A DNA stretch of 64,000 nt from QHXW01 sp035297145 (GCA_035297145.1 DATGZN010000063.1:62001-126000), one strand, 5' to 3'. Positions 1 to 8,003 are shown, counted from the stretch's first letter. Notes: generated from the sequence alone by a model not told the origin. Numbers and translations: made by a program.

Positions 1-111
1 CACACGGTAGGCGAGCTCAATCCTCTCGCGCAGGTGCCGCTCAAATTCTGTTTCACGCGCGGGTGCAAGTCTTTCTTCGAGCCGGCGCAGTCGTCTGCTG
101 ATCGTCTTCAT
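1..111 (-). CDS. Partial small hypothetical protein of phage-like element (N-terminus only)
   Basis: The reading frame starts at an ATG whose bases overlap the TGA of the gene before it (ATGA), which suggests translational coupling, and it runs off the window edge. The visible 37 residues begin MKTISRRLRRLEERL and are basic and then acidic, consistent with an amphipathic or coiled-coil helix. The neighbouring 89-residue protein starts with a similar KRRILRLED stretch, so the two may be related. I do not recognise a function. The context is a terminase-small-subunit-like gene just upstream, so a phage or transposable-phage origin is inferred. Confidence 0.5.
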   Translation of the reverse strand, partial: MKTISRRLRRLEERLAPARETEFERHLRERIELAYRV

Positions 112-377
112 GCCAACACCCTCACCGGGAAGCTCTCTACAAATCGGTCCAGGGCTTCTTCGCTCAGCCGCTCACGACCCGGACGACAGCGGTCAAGGCG
201 TACCACCTCCAAGGGAGTACCGTTTGGACAGAGCGTCCTATGGCAGTCCGCGTTCTCTAAGCTCGGCTCGCGGTCCATGCCTCTCACGACGATGCGCTGC
301 ACCCTTCGAGGCTTACCGCTGCCGGCACCCGAGCGATCTTCCAACCGCAATATACGTCGCTTCAGCGTTGCACGCAT
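108..377 (-). CDS. Small hypothetical protein of phage-like element
   Basis: An 89-residue basic protein, first residues MRATLKRRILRLEDR. It lies 6 bases after the HTH/terminase-like gene and its stop overlaps the next start (ATGA), so the three frames look like one operon read leftward. The N-terminal KRRILRLED stretch resembles the start of the following partial protein. There are no membrane segments or catalytic motifs, and no function is recognised. The tight spacing and coupling are the main evidence that it is coding; the overlapping frames on the other strand lack such support. Confidence 0.5.
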   Translation of the reverse strand: MRATLKRRILRLEDRSGAGSGKPRRVQRIVVRGMDREPSLENADCHRTLCPNGTPLEVVRLDRCRPGRERLSEEALDRFVESFPVRVLA

Positions 378-383
378 GCCGGG

Positions 384-779
384 CTAGCGCCGTCCATCCT
401 GAGAGTCCTCGGCCGCTCGTTCCAGCTCTGCCACCCGCGCTTCGATATCTTCCAGCTCAATAGCCTTCATGGCGTGATTCATTACGCATTCGGCCGCCCG
501 TACCCGGACCGACGCTGGCGTAGTTGGTTCAATCATCGTCTTTAGCAGAGTCGTGGCGGCCGCGGAAGCTCCCTGCTGAAGCCGCGCGACGGCTTGCCCG
601 AACGCGGCGCGTTTTGCCGCCCGATACGCGGCGTCGAATTCTGGCTCCTTGAGCCATCGGTAAAGCGTTCTGGGGCCGATGCCGGCGACGCGGGCTGCTT
701 CCTCGACATTCCGCTGCGATAGAAGCGCCACAATCGCGCCCTCTTTCTTGCGCCCGAGTTTTGAGGCAAATCCTGCCAT
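384..779 (-). CDS. HTH protein resembling a phage terminase small subunit
   Basis: A 131-residue protein. Residues 15-45 form a helix-turn-helix (LLSQRNVEEAARVAGI then RTLYRWLKEPEF), the pattern of small proteins that bind DNA ahead of phage terminase genes. A long helical stretch follows, and the C-terminus is acidic and coiled-coil-like (AIELEDIEARVAELERAAED). By family analogy it would recognise packaging or target DNA; a transcription-factor role is the alternative. It is first in a leftward set of three coupled frames. Its start codon sits in a TGCCAT repeat and no clear Shine-Dalgarno sequence is visible. Confidence 0.6.
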   Translation of the reverse strand: MAGFASKLGRKKEGAIVALLSQRNVEEAARVAGIGPRTLYRWLKEPEFDAAYRAAKRAAFGQAVARLQQGASAAATTLLKTMIEPTTPASVRVRAAECVMNHAMKAIELEDIEARVAELERAAEDSQDGRR

Positions 780-799
780 TAGCTGCCATCTACTGCCAT
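774..799. repeat. Three TGCCAT units at 10-bp spacing over a start codon
   Basis: TGCCAT occurs at 774, 784 and 794, exactly one helical turn apart. The first copy contains the start codon (minus strand ATGGCA) of the HTH gene. The three ATGs are in different frames, so they are not alternative starts. The spacing would suit a protein binding one face of the helix, possibly autoregulation by the HTH protein; that is inference. Confidence 0.4.
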
Positions 800-919
800 C
801 GGCGCCCGCTCATCGCCGTTCCATCGCCATGGTCTTTTTCCCGCAAAATTACCTTGCTTGTGTTCGCCACAAGAGTGATCCATGTCGTGACGCGGTAATC
901 GACCGCTAGGAGAATTTAC

Positions 920-1330
920 ATGACGACATCGACCACGGAAACCCAGGAAACGGCCCAGGCCACCGCCGCTGCTGCCGAGAAGCCAGAAGTGCCCAAGAAG
1001 GCCAACGCTCGCGCACAGAAGCCACGTGAGGCACCGTCCAAGGGCAAGTCGGGGAAGAAGGCCACCCCCGCCAAGAAGGGCACCAAGGCGCCCAAAAAAA
1101 CAGCGAAAGCTAAGACGGAAGGCGCCCGGCAGGGCAGCAAAACCGAGAAGATCCTGGAAATCCTGAAGCGCACGGGCGGCGCTACCCTCGTGGAGATCAT
1201 GAAGGCGACCGACTGGCAGCCGCACAGCGTACGCGGTTTCATTTCCGGCACCCTGGGCAAGAAGATGGGGCTCAAAGTGGAATCGGTCAAAGGAGAGGAC
1301 GGAGAGCGCACCTACAGCATCGCGAAGTAG
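920..1330 (+). CDS. DUF3489-domain protein with histone-H1-like basic N-terminus
   Basis: A 136-residue protein preceded by AGGAG nine bases before the ATG. Residues 1-72 are low-complexity Ala/Lys/Pro/Thr, like a histone H1 tail or a nucleoid-binding arm. Residues 73-136 are a compact winged-helix-like domain (SKTEKILEILKRTGG, then VRGFISGTLGKKMGL) that I recognise as DUF3489. This domain is frequent in phage and integrative elements, often near DUF2924 proteins. DNA binding is inferred from composition and fold type. It stands alone between leftward genes and is followed by a good terminator, so it is probably a single-gene transcript. Confidence 0.75.
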   Translation: MTTSTTETQETAQATAAAAEKPEVPKKANARAQKPREAPSKGKSGKKATPAKKGTKAPKKTAKAKTEGARQGSKTEKILEILKRTGGATLVEIMKATDWQPHSVRGFISGTLGKKMGLKVESVKGEDGERTYSIAK

Positions 1331-1352
1331 CGTCGTTGCGGATCTGCTCCTG

Positions 1353-1390
1353 GCCCGCCCGGCTCCGGCCGCGGCGGGCTTTTTTGTTTT
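1353..1390 (+). terminator. Rho-independent terminator after the DUF3489 gene
   Basis: A stem GCCCGCC (1353-1359) pairs with GGCGGGC (1373-1379) and is followed by TTTTTT G TTTT. It lies 23 bases beyond the DUF3489 stop codon and points rightward. Confidence 0.8.
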
Positions 1391-1429
1391 CATGGCCACT
1401 TCTCCACCTGGTGCCCGGATCAATTCCAC

Positions 1430-1795
1430 TTACGAGGTTCGATTCTCTTGGAAGCGGTAAAGTCCGAAACCTAACTTGTGCATCCAGCAGCAGAGGAAGC
1501 CACAGGTATGGCGAGATGCCGCCATATCTTGCGAAGCCCCATCGACGAAGTCTAGCTCCTCATACAGCCAGCGAAGGCCGCGGATTTGGTCAGCTGGGAT
1601 CGGTTCAAATAATCGCTCGTCACTGCCGGTCCTCTCATACCACACCTGGGACAACTCCTCCAGGGCGTACCCAATGTTTTCGGGGTCTTGAGAACAAGCA
1701 CCGCGACCGGCGATATCACGGATCAGCGCAAGGCACCTCTTGGCAAGTTCGATGTTGTTCGAGCTGCTGATAGGTTCAGAGTTTCGGGATTCCAT
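1430..1795 (-). CDS. Hypothetical protein, Cys-rich C-terminus, phage-like element
   Basis: A 121-residue protein. The start is supported by AAAGGAG eight bases upstream, and the gene overlaps the preceding small frame by 20 bases. The middle is acidic and helical; the C-terminal 30 residues are rich in Cys, Trp and aromatic residues (CGFLCCWMHKLG). The Cys cluster might bind metal, but this is not shown. I do not recognise the family. It is the last gene of the leftward methyltransferase cluster and is convergent with the DUF3489 gene. Confidence 0.6.
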   Translation of the reverse strand: MESRNSEPISSSNNIELAKRCLALIRDIAGRGACSQDPENIGYALEELSQVWYERTGSDERLFEPIPADQIRGLRWLYEELDFVDGASQDMAASRHTCGFLCCWMHKLGFGLYRFQENRTS

Positions 1796-1940
1796 GGATC
1801 AAGTCTCCTTTCGTTCGAGCCCGTTCGGCGTTCTTGTAGTTCTCAATCAATCGCAATTCAGCAGACCAGTCTGCCAGTGCCAGGCACAGCCCCTGAATAT
1901 CTGGGTGTCCAGCCAGCAGCAGCGCCTCGATTTCCGCCAT
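1776..1940 (-). CDS. Small (54-residue) phage-type hypothetical protein
   Basis: A short frame between the methyltransferase remnant and the 121-residue protein, overlapping the latter by 20 bases. It reads MAEIEALLLAGHPDIQGLCL and continues ALADWSAELRLIEN. The segment (A/G)GHPD..GLCLALADWS is a pattern I associate with small proteins in phage-like clusters, but no function is known to me. The same frame is open upstream to the TGA of the methyltransferase gene, so ATG at 1940 is the only clear start. Coding status rests on operon packing and protein-like composition. Confidence 0.5.
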   Translation of the reverse strand: MAEIEALLLAGHPDIQGLCLALADWSAELRLIENYKNAERARTKGDLIHGIPKL

Positions 1941-1961
1941 CTCGCGGCGGCAACGCGCGAT

Positions 1962-3284
1962 TCATGCGGCTTCCTTCCTGCGCTCTACGGTGATGTCATC
2001 GAAGACCCGTCCGTCTCCATCGAGGGTCGCCTTCTTGCCGGCCAGTTGCTGCCAACGCTGGACTATGACGTCAACGTACTTCGGGTCTAGCTCCAGCCCG
2101 TAGCAGGCACGCTCAGTCAGTTCCGCCGCAGCCAGCGTGGTGCCACTGCCAAGGAATGGATCGTAGACCAGCTCGCTACGGCGGAGATGGTTGAGGATCG
2201 GGCGTCGCATCAGATCGACAGGCTTCTGCGTTGGATGATCAAACTTATCTTCCTCCGACCCACCCATGATGAACTTCGGCGACGGCGAGTCCCAGATGGT
2301 CGAATTCTCGCCGGCTTTGCCCAGCCAGGGTGCGTTCTTCTTTCTCACATACCAGCAAGGCTCGTGCTGGAACCAGTAGTGCGTTCACGTGAGGACGGTG
2401 CGGCCTTTGTTCCAAATAATCTGCTGATGGTGAAGGAACCCAATGCGTAGTAGGCCATCGAGAACCTCGCGGGTGAACTTCGATGCGTGCCACACGTACG
2501 CCGCTTCGAGGCTCGGCACCAGCGCAAAGGCGTCGGACCAATCGGCGCGAGTGTCACCGGAGATGGTCGTCTCGGTGTGCCCCGCCGTGCGTTTCTTCAT
2601 GTAGCTGGCCTCCGCCGCCCCGCAGCCATTCAAGCCGGCGCGATCGCGCCACTCGGAATCCAGTTCAATTCCGTACGGGGGATCGGTCACCATCAAGCGG
2701 GGCTTGCGCTCGCCAAGCAGTCGGGCCACCACTTCTGCGCTTGTAGCGTCCCCGCACAGCACCCGATGCTTTCCGCAGACCCATATGTCGCCAAGTTGGG
2801 ACACCGGATTCTCGGGAATCGGCGGCGCGGCATTTGCTCTCTCGTCATCTTCCAGCGCCAGGAGGTTGTCGATCTCGCCGGGGTCAAACCCAGTTAGATC
2901 AAGATCGAAACCGGACTCTTTCAGCTCCTGCAGTTCCAGGGCGAGCAGTTCCTCGTCCCACGCGGCCCAGGTGACGGATCGATTGACCATGAGTCGGAAT
3001 GCCCGCACCTGCGCCGGCGTCCACTCGTCGCACAGAATCACAGGGATTCCGGTTGTGTCGCCACCGGGCCACGATCCTAACTTGCGCGCGGCCTTGAGGC
3101 GCAGGTGGCCATCAACGACCTCACCGCCGCTGCGGGCGAGTACCGGAATCTTGAAACCAAATTCGCGGATGCTGCTGCACATGCGGTCCACGGCGGCGTC
3201 ATTCTTACGTGGGTTACGCGCGTAGAAAATGAGTCGGTCGATGGGCCAGAGTTGAATTTCCATCGGTTGCGACGACTTCATCAT
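1962..3284 (-). pseudogene. ParB-like domain / DNA methyltransferase fusion interrupted by an in-frame TGA
   Basis: One continuous frame of about 440 codons is broken by a single TGA at 2385-2387. The N-terminal 95 residues are ParB/Srx-like (RNPRKNDAAVDRM, then VVDGHLRLKAARKLG). Then comes the methyltransferase motif DPPYGIE, and after the stop codon the frame continues without shift into the SAM-binding motif DPFLGSGTT. Motif order (DPPY before FxGxG) is that of beta-class N6-adenine or N4-cytosine methyltransferases. The start is taken at ATG 3284 because AGGAGG lies just upstream; ATG 3281 is equally good. Such fusions are usually orphan phage methyltransferases. As read, the product lacks the SAM-binding motif and should be inactive, unless the TGA is a sequencing error or is read through. 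Confidence 0.8.
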
Positions 3285-3445
3285 TCCGCCTCCTGAATAG
3301 CAGCTGCGGATTTCAGTCGTCAACAGACAACTTCAAACCGGGGAGACTACGCGAGTTGGTGAATAGTGGATATCCCACCTCCCAATGCAGGAGCTATCCT
3401 TCCGCCCCCGATTGATTGACAATCGTTTTCAAGAAAGGGCCGAAT

Positions 3446-3529
3446 ATGTCCGGAGCCATCGCGGGTGTGTTTGTGACGTTACTGGCGTTGTCGATATTCC
3501 TTCTATTCCGCTCCCGCCCTCATCGCTGA
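3446..3529 (+). CDS. Possible 27-residue single-span membrane microprotein
   Basis: ATG to TGA encodes MSGAIAGVFVTLLALSIFLL followed by FRSRPHR: one hydrophobic span of about 18 residues with a basic cytoplasmic-type tail (positive-inside). GAAAGGG lies about seven bases before the ATG and could act as a ribosome binding site. It is too short for statistics, and the hydrophobic composition could be chance. No family recognised. Confidence 0.3.
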   Translation: MSGAIAGVFVTLLALSIFLLFRSRPHR

Positions 3530-3586
3530 ATTCCGTAATCTGAGGAAGAACCGCGCGTGCGTTCACGGCGAACGCATCCGAGGATT

Positions 3587-3703
3587 TGTCGGGTTCTTGG
3601 CTGGCTTTTGTCGGGTTTCATGTCGGGTTTTTGGCCCTACCCGACATGGATCGCCCGTGCACAATCAATCGCTTAGGCCGCAATTGTCGGGTTTGTCGGG
3701 TTC
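3587..3703. repeat. Iteron-like TGTCGGGTT repeats, five direct copies and one inverted
   Basis: TGTCGGGTT(C/T) occurs at 3587, 3609, 3621, 3685 and 3694 on the plus strand. An inverted ACCCGACA at 3639-3646 can pair with the copy at 3621-3628 to form an 8-bp stem with a 10-base loop. The cluster lies in non-coding DNA between the phage-like genes and the tRNA. Confidence 0.65.
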
Positions 3704-3877
3704 TTATAGGAGTAGAGAGCGTCCAGGAAACTAGGCTGCATTCGAGGTAAGGGTCGGTCCGTTACTCAACCGGCGGCGGCCGGGTCGAATCGCAGGGCTG
3801 GCGTTCATTTTTGGACTCCAGTTGGACTCCGGCGCCTATGTCTTAGCAGGCGGGGAACCGTAAGTGTTTGAGAAATT

Positions 3878-3953
3878 TGGTGGACCTGGTGAGATTCGAA
3901 CTCACGACCTCTTCCATGCCATGGAAGCGCGCTCCCAACTGCGCCACAGGCCC
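3878..3953 (-). tRNA. tRNA-Ala (anticodon GGC)
   Basis: A 76-base cloverleaf on the minus strand. The acceptor arm GGGCCTG pairs with CAGGTCC (one G-U), the discriminator is A, and CCA is encoded. The anticodon stem is CTTCC/GGAAG with loop ATGGCAT, giving anticodon GGC, which reads GCC and GCU alanine codons. The T arm has the usual GTTCGAATC. A phage-like cluster begins on its 3' side, the side where integrative elements insert. Confidence 0.95.
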
Positions 3954-3997
3954 ACTTGGATTGTTTTCTTAGTATAACGTAGCCGCCCAGCGGTGTT

Positions 3998-4900
3998 CTA
4001 AACCGGTGACTGCGTTTCACCCGGCGGCCGGGTTTTCCAGCGGCGATGGATCCACAGCCACTGATCGGGATACTCGCGGATCACGCGCTCCAGCACCGCA
4101 TGAATGCGCGCCGTGTCTTGTTGGACGTCGCCCGAGACCGGCACTTCCGGATAGAAACGCAGCACGAATTTCCGCTCGGAATCGGACCAGAGGGCGAAGC
4201 CGGGAATGACGGCGGCCCCGGTATGAGCGGCCAGGCGCGCAAAGCCCGCTCCCGCGCAGGCAGGGATGCCGAAGAAATCTACGAATACGCCGGTATCGAG
4301 CGAAGCGTTCTGATCGATCAGGATGCCGACCGCTTCGTTGGCGGCGAGGGCTTGCAGAATGCCGCGCGCGAAGTTTTTTTTCTCGATGAGCTTATTTCCG
4401 GACATCCTTCGCCGCCGCGCGACCAGCGCATCGATCAGCGGGTTGTCGAGCGGGCGCACCACCACATTCATGGGAGCAGCCAGCAGGGCATGGGCGAAGG
4501 CGCTCAGCTCCCAGTTGCCAAGGTGCGCGGTGGCGAAGAGCACACCCTTGCCTCGCTGAAGAGCTTGCTCAAAATGCTCGAAACCGTCGTAACGAATCCA
4601 CTGGCCGATGTTTGTGCGATTCAGGCGCGGAAAACGCGCGAAGGTCACGAGCAGACGCGCGATGGAAAGAAAAACGCCATCGACGATGCGCGTGTGCTTG
4701 GGCTGGCTCAAGGCTGGAAGGGCCATGGCCAGATTCGCCATTGCCACGCGGCGCAGGCGCGGCAGGGCAAGACGGAGCAAGCGAGCGTAGCAGCGAGCCA
4801 GGTGGCGGGAGACGGCGAGCGGAGTGTAGGCGAGCGAGTCTAACGCGAAAACGGCCAGCGCGTATTCGGCGGCATCGCGCAGCCGCGACCGGGAGCGCAT
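3998..4900 (-). CDS. LpxL/HtrB-family lysophospholipid / lipid A acyltransferase
   Basis: A 300-residue protein of the LpxL family, which transfers a secondary acyl chain to Kdo2-lipid A at the inner membrane. The catalytic HxxxxE motif is HLGNWE (residues 126-131). A second family-typical segment is GILIDQNASLDTGVFVDFFG, and WLWIHRRWKTRP near the C-terminus is highly characteristic. Residues 18-35 are hydrophobic and probably anchor it. The length matches the family. It lies 7 bases after mnmA on the same strand, so it may share its transcript. Whether the true substrate is lipid A or another lysolipid cannot be told from sequence. Confidence 0.85.
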   Translation of the reverse strand: MRSRSRLRDAAEYALAVFALDSLAYTPLAVSRHLARCYARLLRLALPRLRRVAMANLAMALPALSQPKHTRIVDGVFLSIARLLVTFARFPRLNRTNIGQWIRYDGFEHFEQALQRGKGVLFATAHLGNWELSAFAHALLAAPMNVVVRPLDNPLIDALVARRRRMSGNKLIEKKNFARGILQALAANEAVGILIDQNASLDTGVFVDFFGIPACAGAGFARLAAHTGAAVIPGFALWSDSERKFVLRFYPEVPVSGDVQQDTARIHAVLERVIREYPDQWLWIHRRWKTRPPGETQSPV

Positions 4901-4907
4901 GAATCCG

Positions 4908-6029
4908 TCATTCTATCCATCCGCCGCCGATAACCAAATCGTTATCGTAGAAAACGGCGGCCTGGCCCGGTGTTACCGCGCGTTGCGGCTCATCGAAATG
5001 CACTTCGATGCGGTCCGGCCGTCCGGCGGGGTGGAGCATGGCGGAGGCGGCCTGATGCTTGTTGCGGATCTTCACCTGCGCCCGAGCAGGCGCGGCAAGG
5101 CCCGCCCAGGAGACCCAATTCACTCTATTGGCGACGAGGTGCGCGCGCAGTAACTGTTCACTGGTGCCGACGACAACGCGCTGCGTGGCGGCATCGGTCG
5201 AAATCACGTAAAGCGGTTCGCCGGCCGCGATGCCCAGGCCGCGGCGCTGGCCAACGGTAAAATGATGCACGCCGGTATGCGCGCCCAGCGTGCGGCCATC
5301 AGTCGTGACGATTTCGCCGCGGTCCCCGGTTGGCTCGATGCCCTTAGAGCGCATATACGCATCAAGAAACGCGGCGTAATCGCCGTTCGGAACGAAGCAG
5401 ATCTCCTGGCTGTCGCCCTTGGCGGCCACCGTCAGACCCATGCTCTCCGCCAGCGCTCGCACCTCGGGCTTGTGCATTTCTCCGAGAGGAAACAGGGTGC
5501 GGGCGAGCTGCGATTGCGTCAATCCAAACAGAAAGTAGGTCTGGTCCTTGGCGCAGTCGACCGCCTTGCGCAGCTGGTAGCGGCCTGTGGAGAGGTCGCG
5601 TGTGATGCGCGCATAGTGGCCGGTGGCGATCTCAGAGGCGCCGACGCCATCGGCCATTTCGAGAAACCGGTCGAACTTGATGAAGTTATTGCAGAGTGTG
5701 CAGGGAATCGGCGTACGCCCGGCCAGATATTCGGAAATGAACGGCTCAACTACCTGGCGCTCGAAATCGCTTTCGAAGTTCACCACGTAGTACGGGATGC
5801 CGAGCTGTTCCGCCACGCGGCGCGCATCGTAAACGTCATCGAGCGAGCAGCAACGGCCCGTGCCGCTGTTGGAAGCCAGCTCCGGCAACCGGCGCTGGTT
5901 CCATAGCTGCATGGTGAGGCCGACGACGGAGTGGCCGCGAGCCGTCAACATCGCCGCAACGGTTGAACTATCGACACCGCCGCTCATCGCCACCGCGATC
6001 GGCTTGTTCAAGATAGTGAACTCACGCAT
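4908..6029 (-). CDS. mnmA: tRNA-specific 2-thiouridylase MnmA
   Basis: A 373-residue enzyme that thiolates U34 of Lys, Glu and Gln tRNAs using persulfide sulfur and ATP. The PP-loop SGGVDSS is at residues 16-22. The two catalytic cysteines are visible as Cys110 (PCTLCNNFIKF) and Cys211 (EICFVPNG). The start chosen is ATG 6029, which overlaps the stop of the cysteine desulfurase gene by 8 bases; the longer frame upstream is only the desulfurase in another frame. The coupling fits the chemistry, since the desulfurase supplies the sulfur. Confidence 0.95.
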   Translation of the reverse strand: MREFTILNKPIAVAMSGGVDSSTVAAMLTARGHSVVGLTMQLWNQRRLPELASNSGTGRCCSLDDVYDARRVAEQLGIPYYVVNFESDFERQVVEPFISEYLAGRTPIPCTLCNNFIKFDRFLEMADGVGASEIATGHYARITRDLSTGRYQLRKAVDCAKDQTYFLFGLTQSQLARTLFPLGEMHKPEVRALAESMGLTVAAKGDSQEICFVPNGDYAAFLDAYMRSKGIEPTGDRGEIVTTDGRTLGAHTGVHHFTVGQRRGLGIAAGEPLYVISTDAATQRVVVGTSEQLLRAHLVANRVNWVSWAGLAAPARAQVKIRNKHQAASAMLHPAGRPDRIEVHFDEPQRAVTPGQAAVFYDNDLVIGGGWIE

Positions 6030-7188
6030 GCGCGTGCACCACCGGAGAAATCTTGCGGAGATGCCGGACAGAGTCCTCGACGGCCTGAATGAGCGCGTCC
6101 ACCTGCTCGCGAGTGTTGGAGCGGCCGAGCGAGAACCGAATGCTGGCACGGGCGCGCTCGGGCGTGAGGCCAATGGCAGTCAGCACGTGCGACGGTTCGA
6201 CGGCGCCACTCGAGCACGCCGCGCCCGTCGAAACAGCGAAACCGCGCAGGTCGAGCGCGATCACCAGCGCCTCGCCTTCAATGCCATCGAAATAAATATT
6301 GCTGGTGTTGGGCGTGCGGTGCTGCCGGGCGCCGTTGACGCCGCTGTGGGGAATGCGCGCGAGAATGCTGTTCTCCAAGTGGTCGCGGAGCTTTGCGAGA
6401 TCCGCGCCTTGGCCTGCGAGATCTCGTGCCGCGACCTCGGCGGCGCAGCCCAGCGCCACAGCGCCCGGAACGTTCTCTGTGCCGGGCCGGTGTTCTCGCT
6501 CGTGATGCCCTCCGAATAAAATGGGGTCCATGCGCGTGCCCTTGCGTACGAACAGCGCACCCAAGCCCTTTGGCGCGTAAACCTTGTGGCCGCTCATCGA
6601 ATACAGGTCCACGCCCAGAGCGTGAACGTCGACGGGGATCTTTCCGAGCGCCTGGACGCCATCCGAATGCAGATACATTCCGGCTTCACGCGTAAATCGC
6701 GCAATTTCCGCAATCGGCTGGACCGTTCCCAGCTCGTTGTTGGCATGCATCACCGAGACCATCAGCGTGGACGGGCGCACGGCATGCCGCACGTCATCCG
6801 GATCAACCACACCACTCGCGCCGACGCGAACGTAAGTTACCTCGACGCCTTCACGCTCGAGCTGCGCGCATGCATTGAGTACCGCGGGATGCTCAATGGC
6901 CGTCGTGACCATGTGCCGCTGCGGCCGCTTCGCATGACGCACCACGCCGAATAGCGCGAGATTATCGCCCTCGGTGCCTCCGCTGGTGAATACGATTTCT
7001 TGCGGCCGGCAACCGGCGAGTGCCGCTGTTTGACGGCGAGCCATTTCCAACCGCTGCTTGGCCATCTGCCCAAAATGATGGATACTGGACGCGTTACCGT
7101 ACACTTCGGCGAGACACCCTAACATCGTCTGGATGACTTCAGGCGAGACGGGTGTGGTCGCATTATGATCGAAGTAATAGCGCTCCAC
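6022..7188 (-). CDS. Cysteine desulfurase (IscS/NifS family)
   Basis: A 388-residue PLP enzyme converting cysteine to alanine plus enzyme-bound persulfide. The cofactor lysine is Lys202 in SMSGHKVYAPKG. The catalytic Cys325 lies in the flexible loop STGAACSSG, which marks the group I (NifS/IscS) type. The N-terminal DHNATTP and HANNELGT motifs are intact. It overlaps mnmA by 8 bases, so its main role here is probably sulfur delivery for tRNA thiolation; iron-sulfur cluster assembly is possible too, but no isc or nif scaffold gene lies nearby. The start is 17 bases from the divergent SAM hydroxide adenosyltransferase gene. Confidence 0.92.
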   Translation of the reverse strand: MERYYFDHNATTPVSPEVIQTMLGCLAEVYGNASSIHHFGQMAKQRLEMARRQTAALAGCRPQEIVFTSGGTEGDNLALFGVVRHAKRPQRHMVTTAIEHPAVLNACAQLEREGVEVTYVRVGASGVVDPDDVRHAVRPSTLMVSVMHANNELGTVQPIAEIARFTREAGMYLHSDGVQALGKIPVDVHALGVDLYSMSGHKVYAPKGLGALFVRKGTRMDPILFGGHHEREHRPGTENVPGAVALGCAAEVAARDLAGQGADLAKLRDHLENSILARIPHSGVNGARQHRTPNTSNIYFDGIEGEALVIALDLRGFAVSTGAACSSGAVEPSHVLTAIGLTPERARASIRFSLGRSNTREQVDALIQAVEDSVRHLRKISPVVHAHA

Positions 7189-7205
7189 TTACATACAGTT
7201 TAACA

Positions 7206-7994
7206 ATGCGGCGTCCTGTAATTACTCTGACCACTGATTTTGGCTTGTCGGACCACTTCGCCGGCACCATGAAAGGCGTGATCTTGGGTCTCTGTCCGGA
7301 GGCGCAGATCGTCGACATTAGTCACGATGTGGGCGCATTCGGAGTTACGGAGGGCGCGTATCTGGTAGCACAGGCATACCGGTATTTCCCACGAGGAACG
7401 GTGCATGTAGTGGTTGTCGATCCGGGAGTCGGCACTTCGCGGCGGCCCATTCTGGTGGAAGCCGCCGGGCAGCGCTTCGTCGCGCCGGACAATGGCGTTC
7501 TTTCGTTTGTCTACGCGCGTGAGAAACACAAGGTCCGCTGGATCACAACCGAAAAGTATTTTTTGAAGAACGTGAGCCAGACGTTTCACGGACGAGACAT
7601 CTTCTCGCCCGTTGGTGCGCATCTCGCGCGAGGCGTTGCACCGGCGAAGATGGGCAAGCTGATTAGCGATTATATGCGGTTGCACATGGAGAAGCCGGTC
7701 CGGACGGCGCGGCGCGGCTGGACGGGTGCGGTGCTGAAGATCGATCGTTTCGGAAACCTGATTACGAATTTTCCCGCCGAGGATTTTCCGGACTTGGGAC
7801 AGCGGCCGTTCGAGATGTCGGTAGGTCTCGAAACGGTGCACCGCCTCGCGCGGAATTACGCGGAGCGCGGGCCGGGCGAGCTGTTCGTGATCGTGGGCAG
7901 CTCGGGCTATCTGGAGGTATCGTCAAGCCAGGCGTCGGCAGCGAAAATCTTGGGCTGCGGCGTAGGCGCGCCCGTTGAGCTGCGGATTTTGTAG
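7206..7994 (+). CDS. SAM hydroxide adenosyltransferase (DUF62 family)
   Basis: A 262-residue protein of the family that uses water to split S-adenosylmethionine into adenosine and methionine. It shows the N-terminal TLTTDFGLSDHFAGTMKG, the conserved FVAPDNGVLS and FHGRDIFSPVGAHLA, and a C-terminal beta-domain with IDRFGNLITNF and SSGYLEVSSS. These match the fluorinase/chlorinase fold without the halogenase loop. The start is ATG 7206; the upstream extension overlaps the divergent desulfurase gene. The close divergence suggests shared control. Confidence 0.9.
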   Translation: MRRPVITLTTDFGLSDHFAGTMKGVILGLCPEAQIVDISHDVGAFGVTEGAYLVAQAYRYFPRGTVHVVVVDPGVGTSRRPILVEAAGQRFVAPDNGVLSFVYAREKHKVRWITTEKYFLKNVSQTFHGRDIFSPVGAHLARGVAPAKMGKLISDYMRLHMEKPVRTARRGWTGAVLKIDRFGNLITNFPAEDFPDLGQRPFEMSVGLETVHRLARNYAERGPGELFVIVGSSGYLEVSSSQASAAKILGCGVGAPVELRIL

Positions 7995-8003
7995 GGGGAC
8001 GCA

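Larger units (their letters stand above)
3285..3877. other. Long intergenic stretch between phage-like genes and tRNA-Ala
   Basis: About 590 bases without a recognisable gene other than a 27-codon micro-ORF. It holds the TGTCGGGTT repeat array (3587-3703) and a short CG-rich tract. An integrase would be expected next to a tRNA attachment site, but neither strand contains one. The segment may be a junction or a degraded end of the element. Confidence 0.5.

Noticed and set aside
3805..4020. 71-codon minus-strand frame over the tRNA
   Set aside because: It is the tRNA-Ala sequence read as protein, a common false call.
4046..4843. 265-codon plus-strand frame
   Set aside because: Antisense to the LpxL-type acyltransferase, which has its catalytic motif and family C-terminus.
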